39,432 bases of DNA from Alkalibacterium sp. AK22 (GCF_000585255.1 NZ_JANL01000012.1:1-39432), one strand, 5' to 3'; positions 8,406-16,460 are shown, numbered from the stretch's first letter. Numbers and translations: made by a program. The notes: generated by a model not told the origin, from the letters alone.

Positions 8406-9369
8406 AGAAAAAAAAGCGATTGTTGAGATTAGCGAATTGAAGCAATATTTCAACGCGGGCAAAAAAAATGAAGTCAGAGCCGTCAACCACGTCAGCTTCT
8501 CGATTTATGAGGGAGAAACATTTGGTCTGGTAGGCGAATCCGGTAGCGGGAAGTCTACTACAGGCCGGGCCTTGATCAAGCTCAGCGACATCACGGGAGG
8601 TCAGATCACTTACAAAGGTGAAGATATTTCGGAAATCAAACGCCGCAAGGATCTACTAAGATTCAGAAAGTCGATGCAGATGATTTTTCAGGATCCCTAC
8701 GCCTCCTTGAACCCGAGATTGACCGTCAAGGAAATCATCGGAGGTGCACTGAAGGTCCACGGGATGGCTAAAAACGGCAAGGAACTGACGGAAAGAGTCC
8801 ACGAGCTGCTGGAATCGGTCGGCTTGAGCAAGCAATTTGCCAACCGTTATCCTAAGGAGTTTTCTGGAGGGCAGTGTCAGCGTGTTGGGATTGCCCGCGC
8901 GTTGGCGGTGGAACCTGATTTTATTATTGCGGATGAAGCAATCTCAGCTTTAGACGTATCAATTCAGGCCCAGGTGGTTAATTTGCTCAAGGAATTAAAG
9001 GAAGAAAATAATTTGACGTATCTGTTTATCGCACACGACCTGTCGATGGTTAAATACATCAGTGACCGAATTGGAGTGATGAACAGGGGACGGGTGCTGG
9101 AAATCTGCGAAGCAGAGGAACTGTATCAAGCTCCACTGCATCCCTATACGGAATCTCTCCTTTCAGCAATTCCTACACCGGACCCTGAAACTGAAAGGCA
9201 GCGTGTCCGGACAGAATATGATCCAGCCTATCATCATTATGACGATATCAGTCATGTGAAGCTGCATGAGATTGCGCCGGACCACTTTATTTACTGCCAT
9301 AAAGACGAAGTGGCTCTCTACAAGAAAAAAAGAGAAAAGCTACTCCGTCAGAAAAAAAAATATGCATAA
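8389..9369 (+). CDS. Peptide ABC transporter ATPase, DppF/OppF family
   Basis: This 326-residue second ATPase subunit has Walker [10 protein letters not shown] at about 49-57, the Q-loop FQDPYASLNP, the signature FSGGQCQRV and Walker B FIIADEAISALD. In that Walker B, Ala replaces the more usual Pro after DE. The H-loop AHDLSMV and the family's C-terminal HPYTESLL segment follow. The start is TTG at 8389 with AGGAGGGG 6 bases upstream. It overlaps the end of the other ATPase gene and is the last gene of the operon; a hairpin at 9373-9417 follows. With the two permeases and the binding protein it completes a peptide-class importer. Confidence 0.92.
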   Translation: MAAEAKEKKAIVEISELKQYFNAGKKNEVRAVNHVSFSIYEGETFGLVGESGSGKSTTGRALIKLSDITGGQITYKGEDISEIKRRKDLLRFRKSMQMIFQDPYASLNPRLTVKEIIGGALKVHGMAKNGKELTERVHELLESVGLSKQFANRYPKEFSGGQCQRVGIARALAVEPDFIIADEAISALDVSIQAQVVNLLKELKEENNLTYLFIAHDLSMVKYISDRIGVMNRGRVLEICEAEELYQAPLHPYTESLLSAIPTPDPETERQRVRTEYDPAYHHYDDISHVKLHEIAPDHFIYCHKDEVALYKKKREKLLRQKKKYA

Positions 9370-9372
9370 GCG

Positions 9373-9417
9373 AACAGGCATGCTTGCTCTCCCGATAAAG
9401 GATAGCCATGCCTGTTT
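9373..9417 (+). terminator. Terminator hairpin after the peptide importer operon
   Basis: AACAGGCATG at 9373-9382 pairs with CATGCCTGTT at 9407-9416. It lies just after the last stop codon. The T tail is short (TTTC), so strength is uncertain. Confidence 0.65.
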
Positions 9418-9916
9418 CTACGAGTAGAAAAAAGAAACCATGAAGCCCGTTAAAGAACCATAGGGCTCCTAAACAGAGAGACCAGTCAGATAGTGAACGC
9501 TGGACGGATTAAGAAACCATAATATGTTACTGAATTGTGAACATCCGGTCTATTTTATGTAAAGAGAAGAGTTTGCGGGGATAAGAATATCTGTGTATGT
9601 GTAACCGCATAAAAGGGAGGTGGAAAGAAATATAAGCGAATGTTTGTCATTAAATAACATGTGTTTATACGGAAAATAAAGGTCATCCACAGCTGGCCTG
9701 CAGACTGCCATGAGCAGCAGCAGGCAAGAAAGACTTGTTGGATGAAGTAGCATAATGAGAATCTTCTCATCTTGATTTTTTTTGTTCAATTCCGTGAGGT
9801 TTAGCTTTAATATAGGAAAAGGAAACGCTGAAATTATATTTAAAAGTCAGATGCACAGATGCGGTCGGCTGTTTCAGGGTTCTAATTTGTGAAACTCAAT
9901 CAAATGGAGGGTTTAT
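9418..9916. other. Long intergenic region without a supported gene
   Basis: About 500 bases lie between the importer operon and the Na/Pi transporter. Three near-identical short direct repeats (AAGAAACCAT-like at 9432, 9452 and 9511), a small AGCCC/GGGCT hairpin (9444-9467), and a perfect ATGAGAA/TTCTCAT inverted repeat followed by a T run (9755-9783) can be seen. Open frames on the minus strand lack a ribosome site and do not look coding. Confidence 0.5.
9755..9783 (+). terminator. Short inverted repeat with T run (small terminator or operator)
   Basis: ATGAGAA at 9755-9761 and TTCTCAT at 9764-9770 form a 7-bp stem with a 2-base gap, followed by a run of 8 T within 9776-9783. A 2-base loop is too tight for a good hairpin, so an operator for the downstream transporter is as likely as a terminator. 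Confidence 0.3.
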
Positions 9917-11650
9917 GTGGATACACAAGAGATAGCATTCATGTTTTTCGGGGGACTGGGGATTTTCCTGTTTGGCCTGAAATACATGGGAGACGGATTA
10001 CAGAAAGCTGCCGGTGACAGTTTACGTGAAATTCTAAATAAATTTACATCGACACCTTTGCGTGCAATACTAGCCGGTATTTTTGTTACCATCCTTTTTC
10101 AGACCAGTACGGGAACGACAGTCCTGACAGTTGGACTGGTCAGTGCCGGTTTTATGAAGCTCAAACAGGCCATCGGCGTGATCATGGGGGCCAATATAGG
10201 GACAACTGCGACAGCATTTATCATCGGGTTTAATATTGGAGCGTATGCTTTGCCAATCATTGCCATCGGAACGACGATGCTGTTTTTCTTCAAGCGTCCG
10301 TTCATTAACAACCTGGGTCAGGTATTTTTTGGTATCGGAACAATTTTCTATGGTCTGAACCTCATGGGGGACTCCATGCGGCCGCTGAGGGACTTGGAAG
10401 TCTTCAGAGAGCTGATGCTGACTTTGTCAGAAAACCCTATTCTGGGCGTGGTCGGTGGGACTGTGTTGACTTTTATCCTGCAGAGTTCAACTGCAACGAT
10501 TGGTATCGTCCAGGAACTTTATGGCCAAGGAAGCATGGAACTGACTGCTGCTCTGCCAATCATGTTCGGAAGCAACATCGGAACGACCTTTACAGCTATC
10601 ATTGCAGCAATTGGTGCCAGTGTTGCAGCTAAGCGCTCATCGGCTTCCCATGTTATCTTTAACCTGGTGGGGACCTTCGCGATTCTGTTTGTGTTGACGC
10701 CCTTTACTAACCTTCTAATAGCTATTTCAGGCGTGCTGGACCTGAACCCGGCAATGCAAATCGCTTTCGGGCACGGAATGTTCAACATCGCCAACGTGCT
10801 GGTGCAGATGTGGTTCATCACACAGATTGCCCAAATTGTCACCAAAATTGTCCCGGGGGATGATGCGCTGATCGAGTATGACGCTTCGCATCTGGATTAT
10901 TCACTGATCACGACCTCACCAACCATTGCTTTGAATCAGGCTAAGCGTGAGATTCAGCAAATGGGTGAATTTGTTCTGGAAGAATACAGAGAGATGTTCA
11001 AGTATTACAAGAACCAGGATGAAACAAGTTTAGGCAACACGTTGCAGCTTGAAGATGTGGTCAATAAAATTGATGTGCACCTGACGGAATATTTGATGCT
11101 GATTTCTGTTGAAGATCTGCCACTCAAGAGTTCCACTGAACACTCTCAGATGATGGATATCACTAAATACCTGGAGCGTATCGGGGACCATACTGAAAAC
11201 ATCACGAACAATATCAAAGAGGCTGTGCGGGCCCACAAGAAGCATTCTAAAAACAAGAACGGAGACAAGGCCGATAAGATTTTTTATGATGAGGATCTGA
11301 TTGCGCTCTTCCACTTGGTAGAACAGAATATTCAGGACGCCATTTCCTCCTTTACGCAGGACAGTTATTCACTGGCCGGCAGCGTAATCAAGCGTGAAAA
11401 GGAAGTTAACCGCCTGGAAAACGAAATCCGCATTAAATACATTGAGCGGCTGAATTCAGGCAAGGGGTTGCCGTCTGACGGAATCCTCTTTGTCGATATC
11501 GTATCCAACCTGGAGCGGATGTCTGACCACTCTGCGAAAATAGCGAAGCATTCCTTGGGAATCCGCTATCCTTTCCAGCACCAGACCCGTGTCCCTAGAC
11601 ATGGACAGCCAAAAGAAGTAACGGAAGGCATTGAAGTACAGAATCCTTAA
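9917..11650 (+). CDS. Na+/phosphate cotransporter family protein with PhoU-like tail
   Basis: This 577-residue membrane protein has two inverted Na/Pi-cotransporter repeats. Each carries the Q-S/T-rich signature: FQTSTGTTVLTVG at about 55-67 and LQSSTATIGIV at about 187-197, and each is followed by a GSNIGTT/GANIGTT motif. The C-terminal region from about 345 is a helical PhoU-type bundle with the repeated element RIGDHTENI / RMSDHSAKI. It probably moves phosphate with sodium at the membrane, as in NptA/YjbB relatives. The start is GTG 9917 with GGAGG 6 bases upstream; the ATG two bases earlier is out of frame and quickly hits a stop. It is monocistronic, ending in a strong terminator. Confidence 0.88.
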   Translation: MDTQEIAFMFFGGLGIFLFGLKYMGDGLQKAAGDSLREILNKFTSTPLRAILAGIFVTILFQTSTGTTVLTVGLVSAGFMKLKQAIGVIMGANIGTTATAFIIGFNIGAYALPIIAIGTTMLFFFKRPFINNLGQVFFGIGTIFYGLNLMGDSMRPLRDLEVFRELMLTLSENPILGVVGGTVLTFILQSSTATIGIVQELYGQGSMELTAALPIMFGSNIGTTFTAIIAAIGASVAAKRSSASHVIFNLVGTFAILFVLTPFTNLLIAISGVLDLNPAMQIAFGHGMFNIANVLVQMWFITQIAQIVTKIVPGDDALIEYDASHLDYSLITTSPTIALNQAKREIQQMGEFVLEEYREMFKYYKNQDETSLGNTLQLEDVVNKIDVHLTEYLMLISVEDLPLKSSTEHSQMMDITKYLERIGDHTENITNNIKEAVRAHKKHSKNKNGDKADKIFYDEDLIALFHLVEQNIQDAISSFTQDSYSLAGSVIKREKEVNRLENEIRIKYIERLNSGKGLPSDGILFVDIVSNLERMSDHSAKIAKHSLGIRYPFQHQTRVPRHGQPKEVTEGIEVQNP

Positions 11651-11657
11651 ATTGATT

Positions 11658-11692
11658 GCCCCCCGGACGATGGTTTGTCCAGGGGGGCTTTT
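11658..11692 (+). terminator. Strong intrinsic terminator after the Na/Pi transporter
   Basis: GCCCCCCGGAC at 11658-11668 pairs with GTCC-A-GGGGGGC at 11677-11688 (one bulged A), then TTTT. It lies 8 bases past the stop codon. Confidence 0.9.
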
Positions 11693-11807
11693 GTGTGAAT
11701 TGAGGTTCTCTGAAAAGGAAACTCAGTCATCTGAGTCTTGCTCTCCTTTCTATTTTTAGGTAAACTGATGGGACAGCTAGAAGAGAAATAACTGGAGGAA
11801 TCAAGAT

Positions 11808-12038
11808 ATGGGGAAACGAAACAAGCAGATTGAAGTGGAAATAAACGAAACAAAAAAGAATACAGCTGATTATACCGAACTGGAACTAGTCGTCCGGAAA
11901 AAAGTGATTGGGAAAATCATGCAGAAAGCTGACGGACCTATTAGCGTAGAATTCAAAACAGGTAAGAAACGCACAGCGCGCTCTATTGATGAGGGCATTC
12001 AGCTGATTATCGAAGATTACAACTTGCATGATGAATAA
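11808..12038 (+). CDS. DUF2969-like small protein
   Basis: This 76-residue, highly charged small protein is rich in Lys and Glu, with no membrane segment. It resembles DUF2969 proteins of lactic acid bacteria: an N-terminal K-N-K-x-I-E-V-E-I strand, a central KKVIGKI segment, and a C-terminus with the usual IIEDYNLH ending. Its role is unknown. A good ribosome site (TGGAGG) precedes the ATG. A hairpin ACTCAG/CTGAGT at 11721-11736 lies in the upstream region, and a terminator follows at once, so it is transcribed alone. The family call is from memory of conserved ends. Confidence 0.7.
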   Translation: MGKRNKQIEVEINETKKNTADYTELELVVRKKVIGKIMQKADGPISVEFKTGKKRTARSIDEGIQLIIEDYNLHDE

Positions 12039-12055
12039 AGCATCCAAAGAGACTT

Positions 12056-12093
12056 ACGGAAGAGGGAGCTGATTATCCTTTTCCGTTTTTTTA
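12056..12093 (+). terminator. Intrinsic terminator after the DUF2969-like gene
   Basis: ACGGAAGAGG at 12056-12065 pairs with CCTTTTCCGT at 12077-12086 (with a wobble pair), then a run of seven T. Confidence 0.85.
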
Positions 12094-12262
12094 TTTTTGA
12101 CAGCTGACAAAATAGACAGACCCGCGTGTTGTAGGCCGAAGTCAGACGCGCAAAGGTTCTAGCAGCTGGAGATGAAAAGAGCTGGAGAGCTTTTGAATAG
12201 AGGGGATAGAAGCTCTTGTGGTAGAATAGATTAAATACTTTACTTAGTCAGGATGTGAGAGC

Positions 12263-13294
12263 GTGCAAATGCTAGAAAAAATCGAAGATAAGATTCCTTT
12301 TAAAGACAAGCTTCTCCGTCTGATTCCGATTCTCCAGTCCAATTGGGAACGGGCAACCATCAATCAAAGTGGCGCAGAAATGGCTTACTTTGTTCTACTG
12401 TCCCTTTTCCCACTGCTTCTGGTGGTTGCCAATATCATCCCGATGCTGCCTTTCGAATCAGACCAGGTGCTGTCCCTTTTAGCGGAGTTTGTTCCGCAGG
12501 ATATCTTTAATATTATCGAACCCATCATTGAATCCTATCTGGAGAGTGCCAGTGGAGGGTTTATCTCCTTTGGTCTGTTGGCCGCAATTTGGTCAGCCAG
12601 TAAAGTCATCACTATATTGCGGCGGGTGCTGGACGATGTTTACGGCTCGATTCAAAAGAAAAATGTTGTTGTCGGCAGAATTCTTTCGCTGCTAGTCATG
12701 GTCGCCATTATATTTGTTATTGCGATGGCCGTTTTTATATTTGTATTCGGTGAGCAGATCATGGCCCTAATTCAGGAAACAATCGGGTTTGAAATACCTT
12801 TTGTACAGGAGATTCTTCTGGCTCGCTGGCTGATTTTACTGGTGATCCTCTTTTCGGTACTGCTGATTGTCTACTGGTTTGTTCCGAATCATCATCTGAC
12901 GTTCCAGTATTCCTACCAGGGTGCATTGTTCGCAACAATCGGCTGGATGCTGTTGACCCAGGGGTTTTCAGTCTACATGAACGTGGCAGGTGGCGATGCA
13001 CTGACCAACGCAACCTTTGGAGGATTTATTGCCCTGATGCTGTTCCTTTACTTCTCGAGTATCGTGATTTTACTTGGAGCCCTCTTGAATGCCATCATTT
13101 TTGAATGGAAAAATGGGATGTCTGTACCGGAGTTCGAAGCGAAAAAGCGCAATGAACAGAAGCTTGAAAGTTCAAACTGGACCGGCTATCCAACTGAAGC
13201 GGAAACTGTGATCCTGAAGCGTCACTTGTCCAAAGTCAATAAACTGAAAGAGGAAGAGGTGAAAGAACGCGAAGACAACAGTATCGATATCTGA
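12263..13294 (+). CDS. YihY/BrkB (virulence factor BrkB) family membrane protein
   Basis: This 343-residue protein has about six membrane helices. It shows the family's N-terminal amphipathic arm, the GAEMAYFVLLSLFPLLLVV first helix, the SASKVITILRRVLDDVYG loop and the last helix pair ending in LLGALLNAI. A charged Lys/Glu-rich cytosolic tail follows. Family members are often labelled ribonuclease BN by mistake; their true function is unknown, perhaps transport. Both GTG 12263 and ATG 12269 could start it; AGGA and GTGAGAG lie upstream at usable distances. It is a single-gene unit, ended by a hairpin at 13302-13328. Confidence 0.85.
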   Translation: MQMLEKIEDKIPFKDKLLRLIPILQSNWERATINQSGAEMAYFVLLSLFPLLLVVANIIPMLPFESDQVLSLLAEFVPQDIFNIIEPIIESYLESASGGFISFGLLAAIWSASKVITILRRVLDDVYGSIQKKNVVVGRILSLLVMVAIIFVIAMAVFIFVFGEQIMALIQETIGFEIPFVQEILLARWLILLVILFSVLLIVYWFVPNHHLTFQYSYQGALFATIGWMLLTQGFSVYMNVAGGDALTNATFGGFIALMLFLYFSSIVILLGALLNAIIFEWKNGMSVPEFEAKKRNEQKLESSNWTGYPTEAETVILKRHLSKVNKLKEEEVKEREDNSIDI

Positions 13295-13301
13295 ATAACC
13301 T

Positions 13302-13328
13302 AAAAGAGTCCTGTGGGGGCTCTTTTTT
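13302..13328 (+). terminator. Intrinsic terminator after the YihY-like gene
   Basis: AAAAGAGTCC at 13302-13311 pairs with GGGCTCTTTT using one G-U pair and a short loop, followed by TT. It lies 8 bases after the stop codon. Confidence 0.8.
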
Positions 13329-13445
13329 AGTCTCATCTAAAATGGCTGCTATTGCTTAGTCACTCAAGTAGAAAATTGTAGCTGTTCTCTTTCCTTTTCA
13401 TTTGTAAGTAGTCTATAATAGGTACAGAAAATGAGGAGGGACTTT

Positions 13446-13805
13446 ATGAAGTTTTACTGTCATCCACGTTGCTCGACGTGCAAAAAAGCCGAAAAATGGC
13501 TGAAAGAAGAAGGCGTTGCTTATGAAAGTATTAGCCTGCTGGAAGAAACACCAACAAAGGCTGAGTGGGTTCAGATCCTGTCACAAACAGACCGGACACT
13601 CAAGTCCTATTTCAATACAAGTGGCAATGTCTACCGCGAAAATAATCTGAAAGACAAGCTTCCAAAGATGACTGTGGAGGAAGCCGCTGACTGGCTATCA
13701 TCCAATGGCATGGTTGTCAAGCGACCTTTTGCAATTGAAGGAAATGTGCATACTTCCGGCTTCAAGGCGGACGTTTATGCACAAGTATGGGGAAAAGGAG
13801 ATTAA
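13446..13805 (+). CDS. Spx/ArsC-family (YusI-like) thioredoxin-fold protein
   Basis: This 119-residue protein has the thioredoxin-like ArsC/Spx fold. It has an N-terminal beta strand, then CSTC with Cys 9 and Cys 12 (a CxxC redox pair), LKEEGVAYE, and the typical LKDKLPKMTVEEAADWLSSNG and VKRPFAI block. The ATG at 13446 follows GAGGAGGG; an in-frame ATG at 13431 is less likely. The residues following the CxxC and the KRP segment fit the YusI/YffB type more than the transcription partner Spx, which is longer. It is 3 bases upstream of a GcvH-like gene, an arrangement also known in Bacillus (yusI near gcvH). A role in thiol redox chemistry is inferred; arsenate reduction is unlikely to be the main job. 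Confidence 0.82.
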   Translation: MKFYCHPRCSTCKKAEKWLKEEGVAYESISLLEETPTKAEWVQILSQTDRTLKSYFNTSGNVYRENNLKDKLPKMTVEEAADWLSSNGMVVKRPFAIEGNVHTSGFKADVYAQVWGKGD

Positions 13806-13808
13806 CAT

Positions 13809-14168
13809 ATGACTACAAAGTATCATCATAGTGGATTGTGGATAGAAAAGCTCTCTAGCGGCACTTACCGGGTCGGTCTGTCTGAAAAAGGGCAGGATGA
13901 TTTGGGTGAAGTCATGTTTGCCGAAATCAGTGCTCAAGAAGGCTCCATGTCAAAAGGGGACGCCATTTTAAATGTTGAAGGAGCCAAAGCTGTGACCGAG
14001 TTGACGCTGCCGTTTGACATGGATGTGTCCGCAGTGCATAAAGAAGTGGAAGATGAGCCTGAAATGCTTAATGCTGAAGCCAAGGATTCAAACTGGCTGC
14101 TAGAAGGAACTGGACTGACAAGCGAAGAATTCGATGGGCTTGAAGACAAGCCGTTCAGTGAAGCATAA
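13809..14168 (+). CDS. gcvH: GcvH-like lipoyl-domain protein without the glycine cleavage partners
   Basis: This 119-residue protein has the lipoyl-carrier fold of glycine cleavage H protein. The lipoylation hairpin carries VEGAKAV with Lys 60 as the expected lipoyl site, in place of the common VESVKA. The C-terminal helix includes the DSNWLLEG block. No gcvT or gcvP is near it. In many Firmicutes such H proteins pass lipoyl groups to other complexes, or join redox/ADP-ribosylation modules. It sits 3 bases after the Spx/ArsC-like gene and 16 bases before a tautomerase gene, so the three are co-transcribed. Carrier activity is inferred from the conserved Lys. Confidence 0.8.
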   Translation: MTTKYHHSGLWIEKLSSGTYRVGLSEKGQDDLGEVMFAEISAQEGSMSKGDAILNVEGAKAVTELTLPFDMDVSAVHKEVEDEPEMLNAEAKDSNWLLEGTGLTSEEFDGLEDKPFSEA

Positions 14169-14184
14169 AAAAAGGAGGAATAAC

Positions 14185-14364
14185 ATGCCCATTGTACATG
14201 TTGAAATGATTGAAGGACGCTCTAAAGAACAAAAAGAGGCCTTAATCAAAGATGTCGTAAAAGCGGTTGAAACACATACAGGTGCTTCAAAAGAAGCGGT
14301 CACGGTAATCATTGATGAAATCAGCAAAGAGAACATTGCCACTAAGGGCGAGTATCACGGCTGA
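14185..14364 (+). CDS. 4-oxalocrotonate tautomerase family protein
   Basis: This 59-residue protein starts MPIVHVEMIEGRS, with the invariant Pro after the initiator Met that acts as the catalytic base. It continues with the family's KEALIKDVVKAV helix and the AVTVIIDEI strand. Members isomerise enols/keto acids or have undefined roles in Gram-positive bacteria (YwhB type). AAAGGAGG ends 7 bases before the ATG at 14185, which fixes the start over longer in-frame alternatives that lack a ribosome site. It is the last gene of the trio. Confidence 0.85.
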   Translation: MPIVHVEMIEGRSKEQKEALIKDVVKAVETHTGASKEAVTVIIDEISKENIATKGEYHG

Positions 14365-14428
14365 GTTTTTAACATAAACAGGCCGGGAACTGCTACAGAA
14401 CAGAAAACAGAGAGAGCAGTGTCTATTG

Positions 14429-14481
14429 AAACGGATGCTTGATAGTTGGGGAATCAGCCTGCCTGTCAAGCGTCCGTTTTT
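14429..14481 (+). terminator. Intrinsic terminator after the tautomerase gene
   Basis: AAACGGATGCTTGA at 14429-14442 pairs with TCAAGCGTCCGTTT at 14466-14479 with one mismatched pair, then further T. Confidence 0.85.
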
Positions 14482-14593
14482 ATGTACTAAAAAACAGTCG
14501 CATACACGTTCAGGAGCCTGTTTCTGCCCAGGATCAATCATGTAGTAAGCGGTATACAAATATGCTAAACTATAAAGGTAGCATGCTAAACGT

Positions 14594-14675
14594 ATCATCA
14601 GGGGAGCTAATGTGCTGAGAAAGGTTAGACCTGACCCTTAACTTGATCTGGATAATGCCAGCGAAGGAAAGATGA
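14594..14675 (+). ncRNA. TPP riboswitch (THI element) controlling thiMDE
   Basis: The conserved thiamine pyrophosphate aptamer blocks are all here: AGGGGAGC, GTGCTGAGA, GACCCTTAA, and CTTGATCTGGATAATGCCAG followed by CGAAGGAAA. It ends 100 bases before thiM, with a terminator hairpin between (14718-14749). High TPP should therefore shut the operon off by transcription termination, as is common in Firmicutes. Confidence 0.95.
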
Positions 14676-14676
14676 G

Positions 14677-14749
14677 CAGAGCCCGGGCGTGGGCTCTGAA
14701 TTCACTGGATATTCTTCGCTTCTACTTATGATTAAGTGGAAGCTTTTTT
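14677..14749 (+). terminator. Expression platform of the TPP riboswitch: two hairpins, the second a terminator
   Basis: CAGAGCCC/GGGCTCTG (14677-14684 with 14691-14698) forms a perfect 8-bp stem. It is followed by GCTTCTACTTA (14718-14728) and TAAGTGGAAGC (14733-14743), a stem with one G-U pair and a run of six T. The second is a normal intrinsic terminator. The first may be the alternate pairing partner of the aptamer's 3' side or a simple spacer hairpin. Confidence 0.8.
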
Positions 14750-14775
14750 AATCAACACACGACTAGGAGATGGAT

Positions 14776-15654
14776 ATGGATAACAGAAGCATCAGTAAAA
14801 TTAGGCAGTTGAATCCGCTCGTACACACTATAGCCAATCAGGTCGTTCAAAATGATGTCGCCAATGCCCTGCTAGCTATTGGCGCTTCTCCAATCATGGC
14901 CATGGCTGAAGAGGAAGTAGCGGAAGTGAGCAGCATGGCAGACGCACTAGTTCTTAATCTCGGTACACCCACACCAGAGAAGATAAACAGTATGCTGCGG
15001 GCAGGTAAAGCAGCCAATCAGGCAGGGACTTTAGTTGTTTTAGACCCGGTAGGAGTAGGAGCAACACAGTTTCGGAAAGAGGCAGCTGCCAGACTGCTTC
15101 AGTCAGTCAATATAGCCGTCATCCGGGGCAATGCTTCAGAGGTTGCTCATTTAGCAGGTGAAAAATGGGCATCTAAAGGTGTGGATGCCCAGAATAAAGA
15201 ACAGTCAGCCGAATCCGTCGCACTTGCTTGTGCTCGGAAGTGGCAGTGTATCGTTGCCGTTTCGGGTAAGGAAGATATCATAACGGACGGCCGTCAGTCT
15301 AGAGTCGTGGAGGCGGGGACTTCGATGCTGAGTCGGATCACCGGCAGTGGCTGTATGCTCAGTGCGGTCATCGGGGCCTTTTTGGCCGCCGGTAAACAAG
15401 CAGATGCCCATCAATATGCAACGGGTTTCCAGCTAAAGGAAGGCTTGCTAAAAATAAAAGACAAACATCTCACTGAGTCCTGGATAATGGAGGCTGTGAC
15501 CCAGGCTCACCTTGCTTTTGGTAGAGCAGGAGAACAGGCAGCAGCAAATAGTCCGGGGCCCGGAACCTTCAGGACCCACTTGATGGACCAACTGGCGGTT
15601 TTGACTGATGAAGACACAATCAGTAAAAGCAGAGAGGAAAGGACCAACAGATGA
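14776..15654 (+). CDS. thiM: Hydroxyethylthiazole kinase ThiM
   Basis: This 292-residue enzyme phosphorylates 4-methyl-5-(2-hydroxyethyl)thiazole for thiamine salvage. It shows the family's LVHTIANQVVQNDVANALLAIGASPIMA N-terminal block in order, the LDPVGVGAT motif, a VIRGNASEV loop and the C-terminal GSGCMLSAVIGAF anion-binding motif. I start at ATG 14776, five bases after AGGAGA; an ATG at 14770 overlaps that site. The last ~25 residues are a hydrophilic extension. It overlaps thiD by 4 bases (ATGA) and is the first gene of a TPP-controlled operon. Confidence 0.94.
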   Translation: MDNRSISKIRQLNPLVHTIANQVVQNDVANALLAIGASPIMAMAEEEVAEVSSMADALVLNLGTPTPEKINSMLRAGKAANQAGTLVVLDPVGVGATQFRKEAAARLLQSVNIAVIRGNASEVAHLAGEKWASKGVDAQNKEQSAESVALACARKWQCIVAVSGKEDIITDGRQSRVVEAGTSMLSRITGSGCMLSAVIGAFLAAGKQADAHQYATGFQLKEGLLKIKDKHLTESWIMEAVTQAHLAFGRAGEQAAANSPGPGTFRTHLMDQLAVLTDEDTISKSREERTNR

Positions 15655-16460
15655 CAAACATACCAGAAGTACTGACCATAGCAGGGAGTGACAGCGGGGG
15701 AGGCGCAGGCATCCAGGCCGATCTGAAGACTTTTCAGGAGCAGGAAGTGTTTGGCATGTCCATCATTACTGCAGTCACGGCACAGAATACAACCGGAGTT
15801 CAGGGGGTGCACCCCGTTCCTTTAGTGATGGTTAAGGAACAGTGGGACTCTATTTTTGCTGACTTTAATGTCAAAGCGATGAAAACGGGCATGCTGGTCA
15901 ATGGGGACTATATGAAACTGATTGCAGCAGCTTACCGTGAACTGAACACAATCCCGCTGGTGATAGATCCGGTCATGATTGCTAAGGGCGGACATCCGCT
16001 GATGGAGGAGCAGGCCATTGCAGTCATGAGGGATGAGCTGGCCCCACTGGCTACGGTGATCACGCCGAATATCCCAGAAGCAGAAGCTCTGACCGACATG
16101 AAAATCGAGACGAAACAAGACATGCGCGAGGCCGCAAAAAGACTGCACAGAAAAGGCAGTAAGAATGTTGTCATCAAGGGCGGGCATGCTATGGATAAAG
16201 AGCAGGCAGACGACTTGCTGCTTTTGGAAGACGGCAAGGAAATCTGGCTGTCTGCCCAGAGAATCGACACCCAAAATACGCATGGAACGGGTTGTACGTT
16301 TGCAGCCTGCATAACAGCTGAACTGGGCAAAGGGAAAAATGTCGAAGCAGCCGTCCGCACCGCCAAGGCCTTTATTCTGGCGGCAATCAGGGACTCGTTG
16401 AACATCGGACAGGGACATGGCCCGACGAACCACTGGGCTTATAATAAGGAGAAAAAATGA
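15651..16460 (+). CDS. thiD: Hydroxymethylpyrimidine/phosphomethylpyrimidine kinase ThiD
   Basis: This 269-residue ribokinase-fold enzyme phosphorylates HMP and HMP-P to give HMP-PP. It has the hallmark TIAGSDSGGGAGIQADLKTF near the N-terminus, MKTGML in the middle, IDPVMIAKGG, and the C-terminal THGTGCTFAA anion hole with its catalytic Asp region. It is coupled to thiM by a 4-base overlap and to thiE by another. With ThiM and ThiE it joins salvaged thiazole and pyrimidine into thiamine phosphate. Confidence 0.95.
   Translation: MTNIPEVLTIAGSDSGGGAGIQADLKTFQEQEVFGMSIITAVTAQNTTGVQGVHPVPLVMVKEQWDSIFADFNVKAMKTGMLVNGDYMKLIAAAYRELNTIPLVIDPVMIAKGGHPLMEEQAIAVMRDELAPLATVITPNIPEAEALTDMKIETKQDMREAAKRLHRKGSKNVVIKGGHAMDKEQADDLLLLEDGKEIWLSAQRIDTQNTHGTGCTFAACITAELGKGKNVEAAVRTAKAFILAAIRDSLNIGQGHGPTNHWAYNKEKK

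Noticed and set aside
9550-9789. A 79-codon minus-strand open frame ahead of the Na/Pi transporter
   Set aside because: It would start at TTG, has no ribosome site, and its composition looks random.
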